Assembly: GCF_001570805.1 (NCBI RefSeq)
Contig: NZ_BCSJ01000011.1
Location: forward strand, 62,001-126,000
DNA length: 64,000 nucleotides
Reading direction: 5' to 3'
From: Brevibacterium epidermidis NBRC 14811
GTDB taxonomy: Bacteria; Actinomycetota; Actinomycetes; Actinomycetales; Brevibacteriaceae
The stretch's first letter is position 1. Each line of letters begins with the position of its first letter. Position numbers and translations under genes: made by a program. The notes under the pieces were generated by a model. It did no database searches. It saw only the letters and a program-made list of their open reading frames with translations, and was not told where the DNA came from. Shown here piece by piece: positions 23,756-31,833 of the stretch.

Positions 23756-24394
23756 TTAGCCCTTTCGATTCCACAGCTGATGGGTCAGACCGCTTGCTGT
23801 GGTGAGGCTCTCGATCGTGAAGTCCTTCTCCAGACCTTCAAGCCCTTCCCAGAGCCAGACTCCGCGGCCCAGGGTGACGGGGACGACGACGAGGTGCATG
23901 AAGTCGACGAGGCCCGCCGCCAGGAACTGTCGGACCATCGAAGGACCGCCGCCGATGCGGACATTGCCGCCGTCAGCGGCGGCGGTCGCCTCGGCGAGGA
24001 CGTCGGCTGGGGAACCATTGACGAAATGGAAGCTCGTGCCGTTGTCGAACTCCATCGGCTCTCGCGGATGATGGGTGAGAACGAAGCACGGGGTTTTGAA
24101 CGGCGGTTCCTCACCCCACCAGCCGCGCCAGCCGTCGTCTGGCCACGGGCCGGTCTGGGGGCCGAACTTCTTCCTGCCCATGATCTCGGAGCCGATGCCC
24201 TGGCCCCACATGGCGAACAGGGCACGGTCGGCGGTGATCGGGGCGTCGACGTGGTTCACGCCCTCGATTCCGCGGCCGTCGAAGTAGGAGAACAGTGCTT
24301 GGGCTTCACCGATCGGCTGGTAGAAGGTGACGAACTCACCGGCCGCGAAACCGTCGAGCGAGACGAAGAGATTGTTGACACACGCTTTGGCCAT
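23756..24394 (-). CDS. Dihydrofolate-reductase-like (RibD C-terminal) protein
   Basis: A 212-aa protein of the DHFR/RibD_C fold: NNLFVSLDGFAAG at the start, MGRKKFGPQTGPW, FVLTHHPREPMEF, and NVRIGGGPSMVRQFLAAGLVDFMHLVVVPVTLGRG, the NADPH-binding end. Stand-alone members are reductases of unknown substrate. ATG 24394 follows GGAG. Divergent from the HxlR gene; the 117-bp gap contains a copy of the HxlR operator, so this gene is a likely target. Confidence 0.85.
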   Translation of the reverse strand: MAKACVNNLFVSLDGFAAGEFVTFYQPIGEAQALFSYFDGRGIEGVNHVDAPITADRALFAMWGQGIGSEIMGRKKFGPQTGPWPDDGWRGWWGEEPPFKTPCFVLTHHPREPMEFDNGTSFHFVNGSPADVLAEATAAADGGNVRIGGGPSMVRQFLAAGLVDFMHLVVVPVTLGRGVWLWEGLEGLEKDFTIESLTTASGLTHQLWNRKG

Positions 24395-24476
24395 GAGCAC
24401 TCCAATGTGATGGTTAGCTGATGTCTGGTCGGATCGATGGTGTCGATTCCGGGGAAGTGGAGCCAGTGTACGATCG

Positions 24477-24499
24477 AGTAGTTGTAGAATGCAATCACT
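24477..24499. promoter_or_regulatory. Likely HxlR operator, site 1
   Basis: AGTAGTTGTA-GAA-TGCAATCACT. The right half is identical to the right arm of the perfect palindrome at 25120-25148; the left half matches at 7 of 10. It ends 12 bp before the hxlR-type ATG. Confidence 0.6.
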
Positions 24500-24511
24500 G
24501 GAGGTGGAGAA

Positions 24512-25003
24512 ATGCCTGTCGAACCGCGCTCGGGGTGCGCCATCAACGCCGCTGTCGAGGTGCTCGGTGACAACTGGTCGCTCATCGTCCTGCGCGACAT
24601 CATCTTCGGCAATCGCCGGCACTTCCGAGAGCTGCTCACCTCCAACAACGAGGGCATCGCGTCGAACATGCTCTCCAGTCGTCTGAAGAAACTCGTCGAC
24701 GAAGGGCTCCTGACCAAGGCGAAAGCTGCACGCGGTCAACGAGCCGAATACTCGCTCACCGAGGCTGGAATCCAAACCCTGCCGGTCATGGTGGCGCTCG
24801 GAACATGGGGGATGACCCACCGAGAGACTTCGCCGGAGCTGACGATCCGCTCCCGCCTCATGGCAGAAGATCCGCAGCTCGTTATCGAACTCATGGACGA
24901 ACTCCGGGAGGCCCACCTCGGCGTTCCGCGACCGAACCCTGAGGCGCCCCGGGCCTCACAGCGGCTGCAGGCAGCCTTCGAAGCGGAGATCTCCGGAAGC
25001 TGA
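24512..25003 (+). CDS. HxlR-family transcriptional regulator
   Basis: A 163-aa winged-helix regulator: SGCAINAAVEVLGDNWSLIVLRDIIFG, the HxlR signature with a Cys at residue 9, RRHFRELLTSN, ASNMLSSRLKKLVDEGLL as the recognition helix, and RAEYSLTEAG as the wing. The N-terminal Cys can be redox- or electrophile-sensing in this family. Strong GGAGGTGGAG before ATG 24512. It probably controls itself, the divergent DHFR-like gene and the VOC-SRPBCC pair downstream, because matching inverted repeats precede both promoters. Confidence 0.9.
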   Translation: MPVEPRSGCAINAAVEVLGDNWSLIVLRDIIFGNRRHFRELLTSNNEGIASNMLSSRLKKLVDEGLLTKAKAARGQRAEYSLTEAGIQTLPVMVALGTWGMTHRETSPELTIRSRLMAEDPQLVIELMDELREAHLGVPRPNPEAPRASQRLQAAFEAEISGS

Positions 25004-25119
25004 GGCGGCAGTCGACCTCAGTTGCGGTCGGTCCCGATAGCCAAGGGATCGCTGTGCCGTCGAGGCGAGGGTGCTCGCAACTATCTCTTGCCCGATCCAC
25101 CGAGGTATGGTTGTATGGA

Positions 25120-25148
25120 ATAAGTGATTGCAAACTGCAATCACTTAT
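25120..25148. promoter_or_regulatory. Likely HxlR operator, site 2 (perfect inverted repeat)
   Basis: ATAAGTGATTGCA-AAC-TGCAATCACTTAT: perfect 13-bp arms around a 3-bp spacer, 28 bp upstream of the VOC start. The arm is shared with the site at 24477-24499. Confidence 0.75.
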
Positions 25149-25176
25149 CCTCAAGGCTGATCCCGAAGGAGCGATC

Positions 25177-25509
25177 ATGATCGCAGGACTGATGGCCAAT
25201 ATTGCTGTCACCGGCGAGAAGGAAGCAACCGCGTGGTATTCCCGGCTCTTCGAACGAGAGCCGGATGGCAAGCCGATGGCGGGGCTGGCCCAATGGCTAT
25301 TCGACGAGAAGTTCGGCATCCAGATCTGGGAGGACCCGCAGCGAGCCGGATGTTCCAATGTGGTCATCGACGTGGACGACCTCGACAAGATGGCTGAGCA
25401 TCTGCGCGTGGCCGGAATCGACCACGACGAACCGAGCCCCGGAGGCGGACAGCGCATCCTTCCGATCACCGACCCGGATGGAAACCAGGTGGTGTTCTTC
25501 GGTGAGTGA
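25177..25509 (+). CDS. VOC family protein
   Basis: A 110-aa single-module VOC protein: MANIAVTGEKEATAWYSRLF, FGIQIWEDPQRAGCSNVVIDVDDL, and ILPITDPDGNQVVFFGE. Metal-binding Glu and His positions are partly kept. Start ATG 25177 after GAAGGAG. Its last codons overlap the start of the SRPBCC gene, and an operator stands 28 bp upstream, so the two form a regulated operon. The substrate could be an aldehyde or a xenobiotic; this is inferred only from the fold and the HxlR link. Confidence 0.85.
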   Translation: MIAGLMANIAVTGEKEATAWYSRLFEREPDGKPMAGLAQWLFDEKFGIQIWEDPQRAGCSNVVIDVDDLDKMAEHLRVAGIDHDEPSPGGGQRILPITDPDGNQVVFFGE

Positions 25510-25972
25510 GGCGGCACCCGATCCGGGCGTACCTGTGACTGCGACGATCAGCCTCGGTGCTGATATCGAACACCCGGTCGCAGCAGTGTGGAACGCTTTT
25601 GCCGATACGGGGCAGCGCGTGCGGTGGGGAGTCCCTGAGGGAGAGGAAATGGTCTGCGATATCGACGAATTCCGCCCCGGCGGATCGATCCGCGCCCGTT
25701 GCGGGTCTCCCGAGGCACTGGAGTTCGTCTCCACGGGGCAGTACTGCGCGCTCGTGACCGAGCGTCATATCGTGACCACTGAGACTCTCACCAGAGACGA
25801 TGAGATCCTCTCGACTGCCATCATCACCTGGACCCTGACCGCCACCTCGACGGGCACGCGAGTCGAACTCGTCGACCAGGTCGTGTCCTTCGTCGGTCAG
25901 GGAATGATCGACGGCCACCGCAACGGCCATGACATCTGCCTGCGACAACTCGGTGAATTCCTCAATTCGTAA
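25502..25972 (+). CDS. SRPBCC/AHSA1 domain protein
   Basis: A 156-aa START-like protein: ATISLGADIEHPVAAVWNAFADTGQRVRWGVP, the AHSA1 opening, then FRPGGSIRARCG, and a closing amphipathic helix (MIDGHRNGHDICLRQLGEFL). It binds a hydrophobic ligand in a deep cavity. GTG 25502 overlaps the VOC stop by 8 bp (GTGAGTGA), suggesting coupling; GTG 25532 is an alternative. The 3' end overlaps the convergent PfkB gene. Confidence 0.8.
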   Translation: MSEAAPDPGVPVTATISLGADIEHPVAAVWNAFADTGQRVRWGVPEGEEMVCDIDEFRPGGSIRARCGSPEALEFVSTGQYCALVTERHIVTTETLTRDDEILSTAIITWTLTATSTGTRVELVDQVVSFVGQGMIDGHRNGHDICLRQLGEFLNS

Positions 25973-26882
25973 GGTCTGCGGTCCACGGAAGATCGGCACC
26001 GGCGCGGCCGACGGTGATCCCCGCCAGCGCTGAGGCCCTGTCGCCCAGTGACATCAGATCCGCCATGCCGAGGTCGGACACCGCCGACGTCGAGGCGTGC
26101 AGATCGTGGATGAGGGAGACCATGAACGTGTCCCCAGCCCCGATCGTATCGACGACGTCGACTTGGGCCGAAGCCACCGTCACCCTCGCCGAGGCGGTCG
26201 CCAGGATTGCGCCGTCACCCCCGCGAGTCATCGCCACCAGGTCCGGACCAAGGCCGAGCAGGCGATCGATCTGAGCGACTTCGGTGAGGTCGGGATAGAG
26301 CCAATCTGCATCGACATCGCTGAGTTTGAGGACGTCGACCCGCCTGGCGAGACCTTCGAACCGAGGCAGAACCTCCTCGCGGGAACCGATGATCGACGGC
26401 CGGATGTTGGGATCGAAGGAGACGAGGGTCCCTGCCCCCTGAGAATCTGCCCTCTTCGGACCCGACTGCTCGGCAACAGCATCAAGGAGCCGATCGATCA
26501 CGGCAGATCCCGGCTCGAGGAACGCTGCGATCGACCCGAAATGCAGAACGGAATGAGCGCCTTCGTCGAGCAGCGCCGAGTCGGGATCCCACCGCAGCTG
26601 GAACTCGTACTCGGCCGATCCGTCCTCGGCGAGGCGGGCCAGCGCCGTGGATGTGGCTCCGCGGGGTGAAGCGAGCACGTTGACTTCGGATTCCCGCAGG
26701 TGGGCGAGAAGGAATCCGCCGTGGAAGTCATCACCGACATCGGTGAGGAACTCGACATCGTCACCGAGGCGGCCCAACCCGAGGGCGACATTGGCCGGGG
26801 CCCCACCCGGCGCATAGCGGTCGGGGGAGCCGGGCGTGCTGACGATATCGATGAGGGCTTCACCGATGACGAGAATGCTCAT
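25962..26882 (-). CDS. PfkB-family carbohydrate kinase
   Basis: A 306-aa ribokinase-fold kinase: SILVIGEALIDIV, the substrate loop YAPGGAPANVALGLGRLG, and the anion-hole/catalytic motif DTIGAGDTFMVSLIH with the general base Asp. It resembles fructokinases. It phosphorylates a sugar, probably fructose, or a nucleoside. Monocistronic; its 3' end overlaps the SRPBCC gene by 11 bp. Confidence 0.88.
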   Translation of the reverse strand: MSILVIGEALIDIVSTPGSPDRYAPGGAPANVALGLGRLGDDVEFLTDVGDDFHGGFLLAHLRESEVNVLASPRGATSTALARLAEDGSAEYEFQLRWDPDSALLDEGAHSVLHFGSIAAFLEPGSAVIDRLLDAVAEQSGPKRADSQGAGTLVSFDPNIRPSIIGSREEVLPRFEGLARRVDVLKLSDVDADWLYPDLTEVAQIDRLLGLGPDLVAMTRGGDGAILATASARVTVASAQVDVVDTIGAGDTFMVSLIHDLHASTSAVSDLGMADLMSLGDRASALAGITVGRAGADLPWTADLTN

Positions 26883-27001
26883 GGGCACGATTCTAAGCTG
26901 AAAATCTTTCTTCGGCCGTGACCAGCAAAAATAGGACGAAAATCGGTGAGTGAACTGATTTAACGTGTTTTCGTGTCAGTGCCGTCTGGAACTGTGTGGT
27001 C

Positions 27002-27460
27002 ATGGACAAGAACACTCTTGACAACGACGTCAGAACGATCATCGACGCGGAAACCGCCCGTGTCTTCGCCCCTCGGCCGGGAGAATGCCTGGCCTGCTAT
27101 GTGTTCCGCCAACTCGGCGAATTCGGCTGCAACGGCACACACCGCTTCGCAGAAAGCTTCCGCGACCGGACGGCTCCACGAGCCACGGCGCTGCTCGCGC
27201 GTCTGAGCAGTATGGGTGCCTGCTGCTGTGACTGTGAAATGTTCTTCAACGCCTTCACCTTCGCAGCCAAACCCTGGATCACGAGCATGCCCTTCGGTGA
27301 GCTCATCGGCACTCCCTTCGGCAGTGAGGAAGCCAACGACATGAGAGAACGATTCGGAATCGACGAACCTCCCTCGACGACGCTCTACCTCTGCTGCCGA
27401 TTAGTGAGGCGGGGATCCACTCAACCGTGCGGAAACTGGGCCCGTATCCGACGGTGGTGA
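27002..27460 (+). CDS. DUF2695-like Cys-rich protein
   Basis: A 152-aa protein with Cys motifs: ECLACYVFRQL, FGCNGTHRFAESF, SMGACCCDCEMFFNAF and a late LCCRL. The ACYV..CNGTHRF..CCDCE arrangement is that of the DUF2695 family, probably zinc-binding. Function unknown. ATG 27002 was chosen over GTG 26996. Its stop is 26 bp before the nucleoside hydrolase, so it may be the first gene of that operon. Confidence 0.6.
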   Translation: MDKNTLDNDVRTIIDAETARVFAPRPGECLACYVFRQLGEFGCNGTHRFAESFRDRTAPRATALLARLSSMGACCCDCEMFFNAFTFAAKPWITSMPFGELIGTPFGSEEANDMRERFGIDEPPSTTLYLCCRLVRRGSTQPCGNWARIRRW

Positions 27461-27486
27461 GCGCACGCGTCCGGCAGAATGGAACC

Positions 27487-28620
27487 ATGCCATCTACTCT
27501 GCCGCTCTTCCTCGACTGCGATCCCGGCATCGACGATGCTATTGCGCTGGCCTACCTGTGCTGCCAAGGTGACGTCGACGTCGTCGGCATCGCCGCATCC
27601 GGGGGCAACGTCCCTACCTCACAGGTCGTCGAGAACACCCGCGGATGGCTGTCGCTGGCAGGCCGCAGCGATATCCCCGTCCACTCCGGCCACAGTCTTC
27701 CCTTAGCACGGCAGGGCCTGCAGACGGCCGCGGACGAAGGACTGGAATACGCCGACCTCACGCACGGCGAGACCGGGCGCGGTTATGCGCGCTTGCCGGC
27801 TCCGAACGGACCGGTCAGCTCGGTGTCGGCCGCGCAAGCCTGGGTCGATGCCGCGCACGCGCATCCCGGACAGCTCCTCGGCGTCGTCATCGGTCCGGCC
27901 ACGAATCTCGCCCTGGCCCTCGACATCGACCCGGAACTGCCCAGTCTGTTCAAACGCCTCTTCATCATGGGTGGGGCCTTCAACTACCGGGGCAACACCC
28001 ATCCGACGACGGAATGGAACGTCACCTTCGACCCGGAATCCACCTCCAGGGTCCTATCTGCCTTCGGAGACGCCCATTCGAGCGGTCACCTCAGACACCT
28101 TCCGGTCATCGCACCGATCGAAGCTACCGAAGCAGTGGAGATGACACCCGATCGACTCACCCATATCCGCGACGAAGCCTCGTCCGCGGGTCAGCCGTGG
28201 CAGAAAGTCGTGGCTGAGCTGTCCGAAGCTCTGCGCTTCTACTTCGAGTTCCACGAATCCGACGGACTCGGCTATATCGCCCACATCCACGATCCCTTCG
28301 TCCTCGCCTGCGCCCTGGCCTGGGCGCGGCAGAACTCAATTGAGTCGACCGAGACAGAGCCTGAAGAGCCGAACACTGATGCCCAGGAGACAGCTGCCTT
28401 GACTCCCGCCAGGGGAGCTGCCGGCGAGCTGCCATGGGCAACGACTCAGTGGGCACCTGTCGATGTCGAACTCACAGGTACACTCACACGAGGCGAAACC
28501 GTCGCCGATTGGCTGGGACGGTGGGGCCGCCCCGTGAACGCAGAGATCATCCGCACCATCGATGCCACTGCATTCCTCGACCACCTCAGCACCACCTTGA
28601 TGAAAGGACCACCCGCATGA
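27487..28620 (+). CDS. Nucleoside hydrolase (inosine/uridine type)
   Basis: A 377-aa hydrolase. The signature DCDPGIDDAIALAYL (10-24) carries the Ca2+-binding aspartates; GVVIGPATNLALALDIDPEL and IMGGAFNYRGNTHPTTEWN (near 160-175) complete the active site, and HDPFVLACAL near 272 gives the last Asp. It splits nucleosides into base and ribose. An insert of about 30 residues (ESTETEPEEPNTDAQE) before the C-terminus is unusual. Its stop overlaps the S-component start (ATGA), so the hydrolase and the ECF transporter are one operon. Confidence 0.92.
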   Translation: MPSTLPLFLDCDPGIDDAIALAYLCCQGDVDVVGIAASGGNVPTSQVVENTRGWLSLAGRSDIPVHSGHSLPLARQGLQTAADEGLEYADLTHGETGRGYARLPAPNGPVSSVSAAQAWVDAAHAHPGQLLGVVIGPATNLALALDIDPELPSLFKRLFIMGGAFNYRGNTHPTTEWNVTFDPESTSRVLSAFGDAHSSGHLRHLPVIAPIEATEAVEMTPDRLTHIRDEASSAGQPWQKVVAELSEALRFYFEFHESDGLGYIAHIHDPFVLACALAWARQNSIESTETEPEEPNTDAQETAALTPARGAAGELPWATTQWAPVDVELTGTLTRGETVADWLGRWGRPVNAEIIRTIDATAFLDHLSTTLMKGPPA

Positions 28621-29495
28621 CCGCACACTCCAGACAGTCTGGGCAGGGGCCGACCTCCACGGTCGGTCCCGGACAAAACCGCAACCGCACACTTCCCCTC
28701 ACCCTCACACTGCTCGGCACCCTCATCGTCATCGGCACCTACGTGGCAGTGCTGCTGACCCAACCGGCCAACCTCGGCATCGACTTCGGCCACACCACTC
28801 TGTGGGTCATGCTCGGCTATCTGGGCGGAGGCATTCTGCTTGCCGCCGGCACCCTCCCACTCATTCCCCGCAGCGTTCTCGCACTCATCCCGGTCGCCAT
28901 CGCCCTCAACATCGTCATCGGGCAGGTCATCGGCAACTACACACCCGTACCGCTCTACCTCGACTCGATCGGCACAGTGCTCATCGGCGTCCTTGCCGGT
29001 CCTGCCGCTGGCGCGTTCACGGGAATCATCTCGAACCTCATCTGGGGTGTGACCCTGAGCCCCAGCGTCATCGCCTTCAGCTCCGGAGCTGCCTTCATCG
29101 GAGCCGCCGCCGGCTGGGCAGCACGACTCGGAGTCTTCCGCACACCCTGGACTGCGATCATCGTCGGCGCCATCGCCGGAGTTCCCGCCGGTGCCATCGG
29201 AGCGCCGGTTGCCGCTTACGTCTTCGGCGGCGGACTGGGCGCCGGCACCGGGGGAGTCGTCGCGATCCTCCAAGCCGCAGGCCTCGAGATGTTCAACGCC
29301 ACCTTCGCCCAGAGCATGGTCTCCGACATCGTCGACAAAGCGCTCATCTTCGCCCTCGCCTATGTCGTCATCCGGTCGCTGCCCAAACGCATCATCAGTC
29401 GCTATGAGTTCGCCGCCCACAGTCGACCACGTGTGACGAAGACCGGCAGCTCCGGTCCGGTGAAACCGGTCGAATCGGTCCTGCCGACGGAATGA
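28617..29495 (+). CDS. ECF transporter S component
   Basis: A 292-aa membrane protein with about seven hydrophobic helices: LTLLGTLIVIGTYVAVLLT, LWVMLGYLGGGILLAA, VLALIPVAIALNIVIGQVIGN, YLDSIGTVLIGVLAGPAAGAF, and others. The central segment GAFTGIISNLIWG is typical of S components that bind their substrate without ATP and dock on the EcfT-ATPase module. The N-terminus has a 30-residue polar extension. Linkage to a nucleoside hydrolase suggests a nucleoside, base or ribose substrate; this is context only. Confidence 0.85.
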   Translation: MTAHSRQSGQGPTSTVGPGQNRNRTLPLTLTLLGTLIVIGTYVAVLLTQPANLGIDFGHTTLWVMLGYLGGGILLAAGTLPLIPRSVLALIPVAIALNIVIGQVIGNYTPVPLYLDSIGTVLIGVLAGPAAGAFTGIISNLIWGVTLSPSVIAFSSGAAFIGAAAGWAARLGVFRTPWTAIIVGAIAGVPAGAIGAPVAAYVFGGGLGAGTGGVVAILQAAGLEMFNATFAQSMVSDIVDKALIFALAYVVIRSLPKRIISRYEFAAHSRPRVTKTGSSGPVKPVESVLPTE

Positions 29496-30331
29496 GCTCG
29501 GCTTCATCCGAGACGCACACCGTCGCGAATGCGGCTGAGGCTGTCGGCTCGAAGCGTCGACTGCATCCGGCCACGGAACTGGTCATCCTTGCCTGCAGCT
29601 TGTTGCTCGTCTTCGGGATTCCCTCTCCGGTCGTGCCGTTCATCATCCTCATCGGCTCACTCGTGACCGTGGTGGTCTCACCCGTCGTGCGACTGCGGAC
29701 CTGGGCGATGACTGTGGGGCTCCTAAGCCTGCCGACTCTGGCCGTGCTCATCATCGTGCAGGGACTGTTCTATCCCGGCACCGAAGTGCACGTTCTCTGG
29801 CAGGTCGGGCCCGCCCGCCTCACCGTCGAAGGGCTGAGCATCGCCGTCCAGATCTGGCTGCGAGTGAGCAGCCTGATCGGGTTGTGCGCGCTGTTCGGAC
29901 TCGGTGCTGACTCAGCGCGCCTCTTCGACGGGCTGCGTCGACTCCGCCTGCCCTCGGCAGTCGCGTATGTGTGTTCCTCAGCCCTCGGCCTCATCCCGCT
30001 GATCGGCGCACGCACCCGACACATCATCGAGGCGCGGCAGGCCCGAGGCTGGGCCACCGATTCCTGGCGAGTGCGCATCCGACTGCTGCCGGGAATCGTC
30101 GTCGGCCTCGTCACCGCGATCCTGTTGACCGTCGATCAGCGTCACGAAGTGCTCGAAGTGAGTGGTCTCGATTCGAGTGCGACCGCGGTTGCGCTCCAGG
30201 ACCACTCGGACGGGGCAGGGCAGAGCCTCCTGCGAATCCTGGCCCCGCTCGTGACCCTTGGACTCATCGTTGCCTCGGTGACTGGAGTTCTTCCCCTGCC
30301 GGGTGCTGCACAGCTGATCGGCGGTGCCTGA
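29492..30331 (+). CDS. ECF transporter T component (EcfT/CbiQ-like)
   Basis: A 279-aa EcfT protein: helices VILACSLLLVFGIPSPVVPFIILIG and others, the coupling-helix motif near RQARGWATD (ARG, about 184-186), typical of CbiQ/EcfT ATPase contacts, and SSLIGLCALFGLGADSARL. It overlaps the S component by 4 bp and the ATPase by 8 bp. It connects the two ATPase domains to the S component. Confidence 0.88.
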   Translation: MSSASSETHTVANAAEAVGSKRRLHPATELVILACSLLLVFGIPSPVVPFIILIGSLVTVVVSPVVRLRTWAMTVGLLSLPTLAVLIIVQGLFYPGTEVHVLWQVGPARLTVEGLSIAVQIWLRVSSLIGLCALFGLGADSARLFDGLRRLRLPSAVAYVCSSALGLIPLIGARTRHIIEARQARGWATDSWRVRIRLLPGIVVGLVTAILLTVDQRHEVLEVSGLDSSATAVALQDHSDGAGQSLLRILAPLVTLGLIVASVTGVLPLPGAAQLIGGA

Positions 30332-31742
30332 GATGACCGCTGCGATCACGGACGCAGGCTTCACCTATCGCGGAGAGGACACTGCCGCGCTGACCGGCAT
30401 CGACCTCGAAATCACTCGTGGAAGCATGACTGCGGTGCTCGGACCGCTCGGATCGGGAACGTCGACTCTGTGTCGCCTGCTGTCCGGACAGCTCGCTTCA
30501 CGCGGCACCATCACCGGCGCCGTCGACCTGGGCGGCACGGTCGCCCTGCTCGGCGACGATCCCGAAGCGCAGCTGAGCGGAATGACCAGCCACGTCGGAG
30601 ACGAGACGCAGCTGGCCTGTCGACTCCATGGACTCGACCCGATCGATGCAGCGAACCGAGCCCGGAGTCTGCTCGGACAGCTCGGAATCGGCGAACTGTG
30701 GGGCCATCGGCTGGCTACGCTCTCCGGCGGGCAGAGGCAGTTGGTCGCTCTGACGCGGATCCTCGCTCCAGGGCCCGACCTGATCGTCCTCGACCAGCCC
30801 GCACAATCCCTCGACCCGCAGATGCGAAAACGTCTGGCAACAGTGCTGCAGGAATTCTGCGACCGGGGAGGGGCAGTGCTCATCACCGGTCACCAGACCG
30901 ACGAACTCATTCGGACCTGCCAGGAGGTCCGCTTCCTTGATGCCGGTCGGCTGCAGACGGCGACTGCGCCAATTCGAACCGGCGGCGTCTGGGACAGCCT
31001 CCCCGATGACGCCATGCCCCTCCCGGAGACGACGAGCAGACAGACTGATGCAGTGCTCACTGTCCGCGACCTCACCGTGGACCGGGGGAGCAGACGCATC
31101 CTCGATGGTCTCCACTTCGACCTTCGGCCAGGCGAACTCACCACCGTCACCGGAGCCAACGGGGTCGGCAAATCTACCCTTCTGCGCGCCCTCCTCGGAC
31201 TGCTCGACCGATCAGCGACCGTGGCGGGCACGATCTCGGTCAGCCGCCTCGGCGAGATGAACCGGCTCGACACACTGCCCACCCACGCCCGCAGCGCTCA
31301 CCTCGGGTGGGTGGGGCAGGACCCGGGACTGCAGCTCTCCGCCGCCACAGTGGAACGCGAACTGCTCCACGCCGTGCCGTTGCCGCTGCAGCGACGGCGA
31401 GACCGAGTTCGAGTGCGTGAGCAACGCCGGTCAGAGGTGGACGCCGTACTCACTGCGACCGATCTGAGCGAGGTCGCCGACGAACACCCCTTCGACCTCG
31501 ACCTGCCCCGACGCAAAGACGTCGTCATCGCCTCGGCATTGATGACCGAGGCGACAGTGCTGCTGCTCGACGAACCGACGATCGGGCGCGACCTGGCCGC
31601 GATGGCTCGACTCAATGCGATCATCGTACGGTTCCTCAGCCGAGGCGGAGCTGTCCTGGCGACCACACACGACCAGCGATGGGCGAGCGAGTCCGCGCAC
31701 TACCGACTGCGACTTCTTGACGGGCGAGCCCACCGAATTTGA
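30324..31742 (+). CDS. ECF transporter double ATPase with one degenerate site
   Basis: A 472-aa fusion of two ABC ATPase domains. Domain 1: Walker A GPLGSGTST (40-48) has Thr46 where Lys is required; the Walker B end LIVLDQP (153-159) has Gln158 for the catalytic Glu; the signature LSGGQ (133-137) is intact. Domain 2: Walker A GANGVGKST (277-285) and LLLDEP (413-418, Glu417) are intact, but the signature is LPRRK (394-398) instead of LSGGQ. The intact parts complement each other: domain 2 Walker motifs plus domain 1 signature form one good site, while the other site is degenerate. Start GTG 30324, or ATG 30333. Confidence 0.9.
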   Translation: MPEMTAAITDAGFTYRGEDTAALTGIDLEITRGSMTAVLGPLGSGTSTLCRLLSGQLASRGTITGAVDLGGTVALLGDDPEAQLSGMTSHVGDETQLACRLHGLDPIDAANRARSLLGQLGIGELWGHRLATLSGGQRQLVALTRILAPGPDLIVLDQPAQSLDPQMRKRLATVLQEFCDRGGAVLITGHQTDELIRTCQEVRFLDAGRLQTATAPIRTGGVWDSLPDDAMPLPETTSRQTDAVLTVRDLTVDRGSRRILDGLHFDLRPGELTTVTGANGVGKSTLLRALLGLLDRSATVAGTISVSRLGEMNRLDTLPTHARSAHLGWVGQDPGLQLSAATVERELLHAVPLPLQRRRDRVRVREQRRSEVDAVLTATDLSEVADEHPFDLDLPRRKDVVIASALMTEATVLLLDEPTIGRDLAAMARLNAIIVRFLSRGGAVLATTHDQRWASESAHYRLRLLDGRAHRI

Positions 31743-31833
31743 GCTTGAAAGTGCCAAGGAGCGAGGTGGCGGGATCGCGATGCGATTGCGTGGTGCAATG
31801 AGGCTGTGAGGACCGTCGACTGAAAGGATCGCA

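Noticed and set aside
28446..29507. A 353-codon minus-strand frame antisense to the ECF S component
   Set aside because: It lacks a ribosome-binding site, and its Asp/Glu/Gly-rich sequence is the complement of a clear membrane protein.
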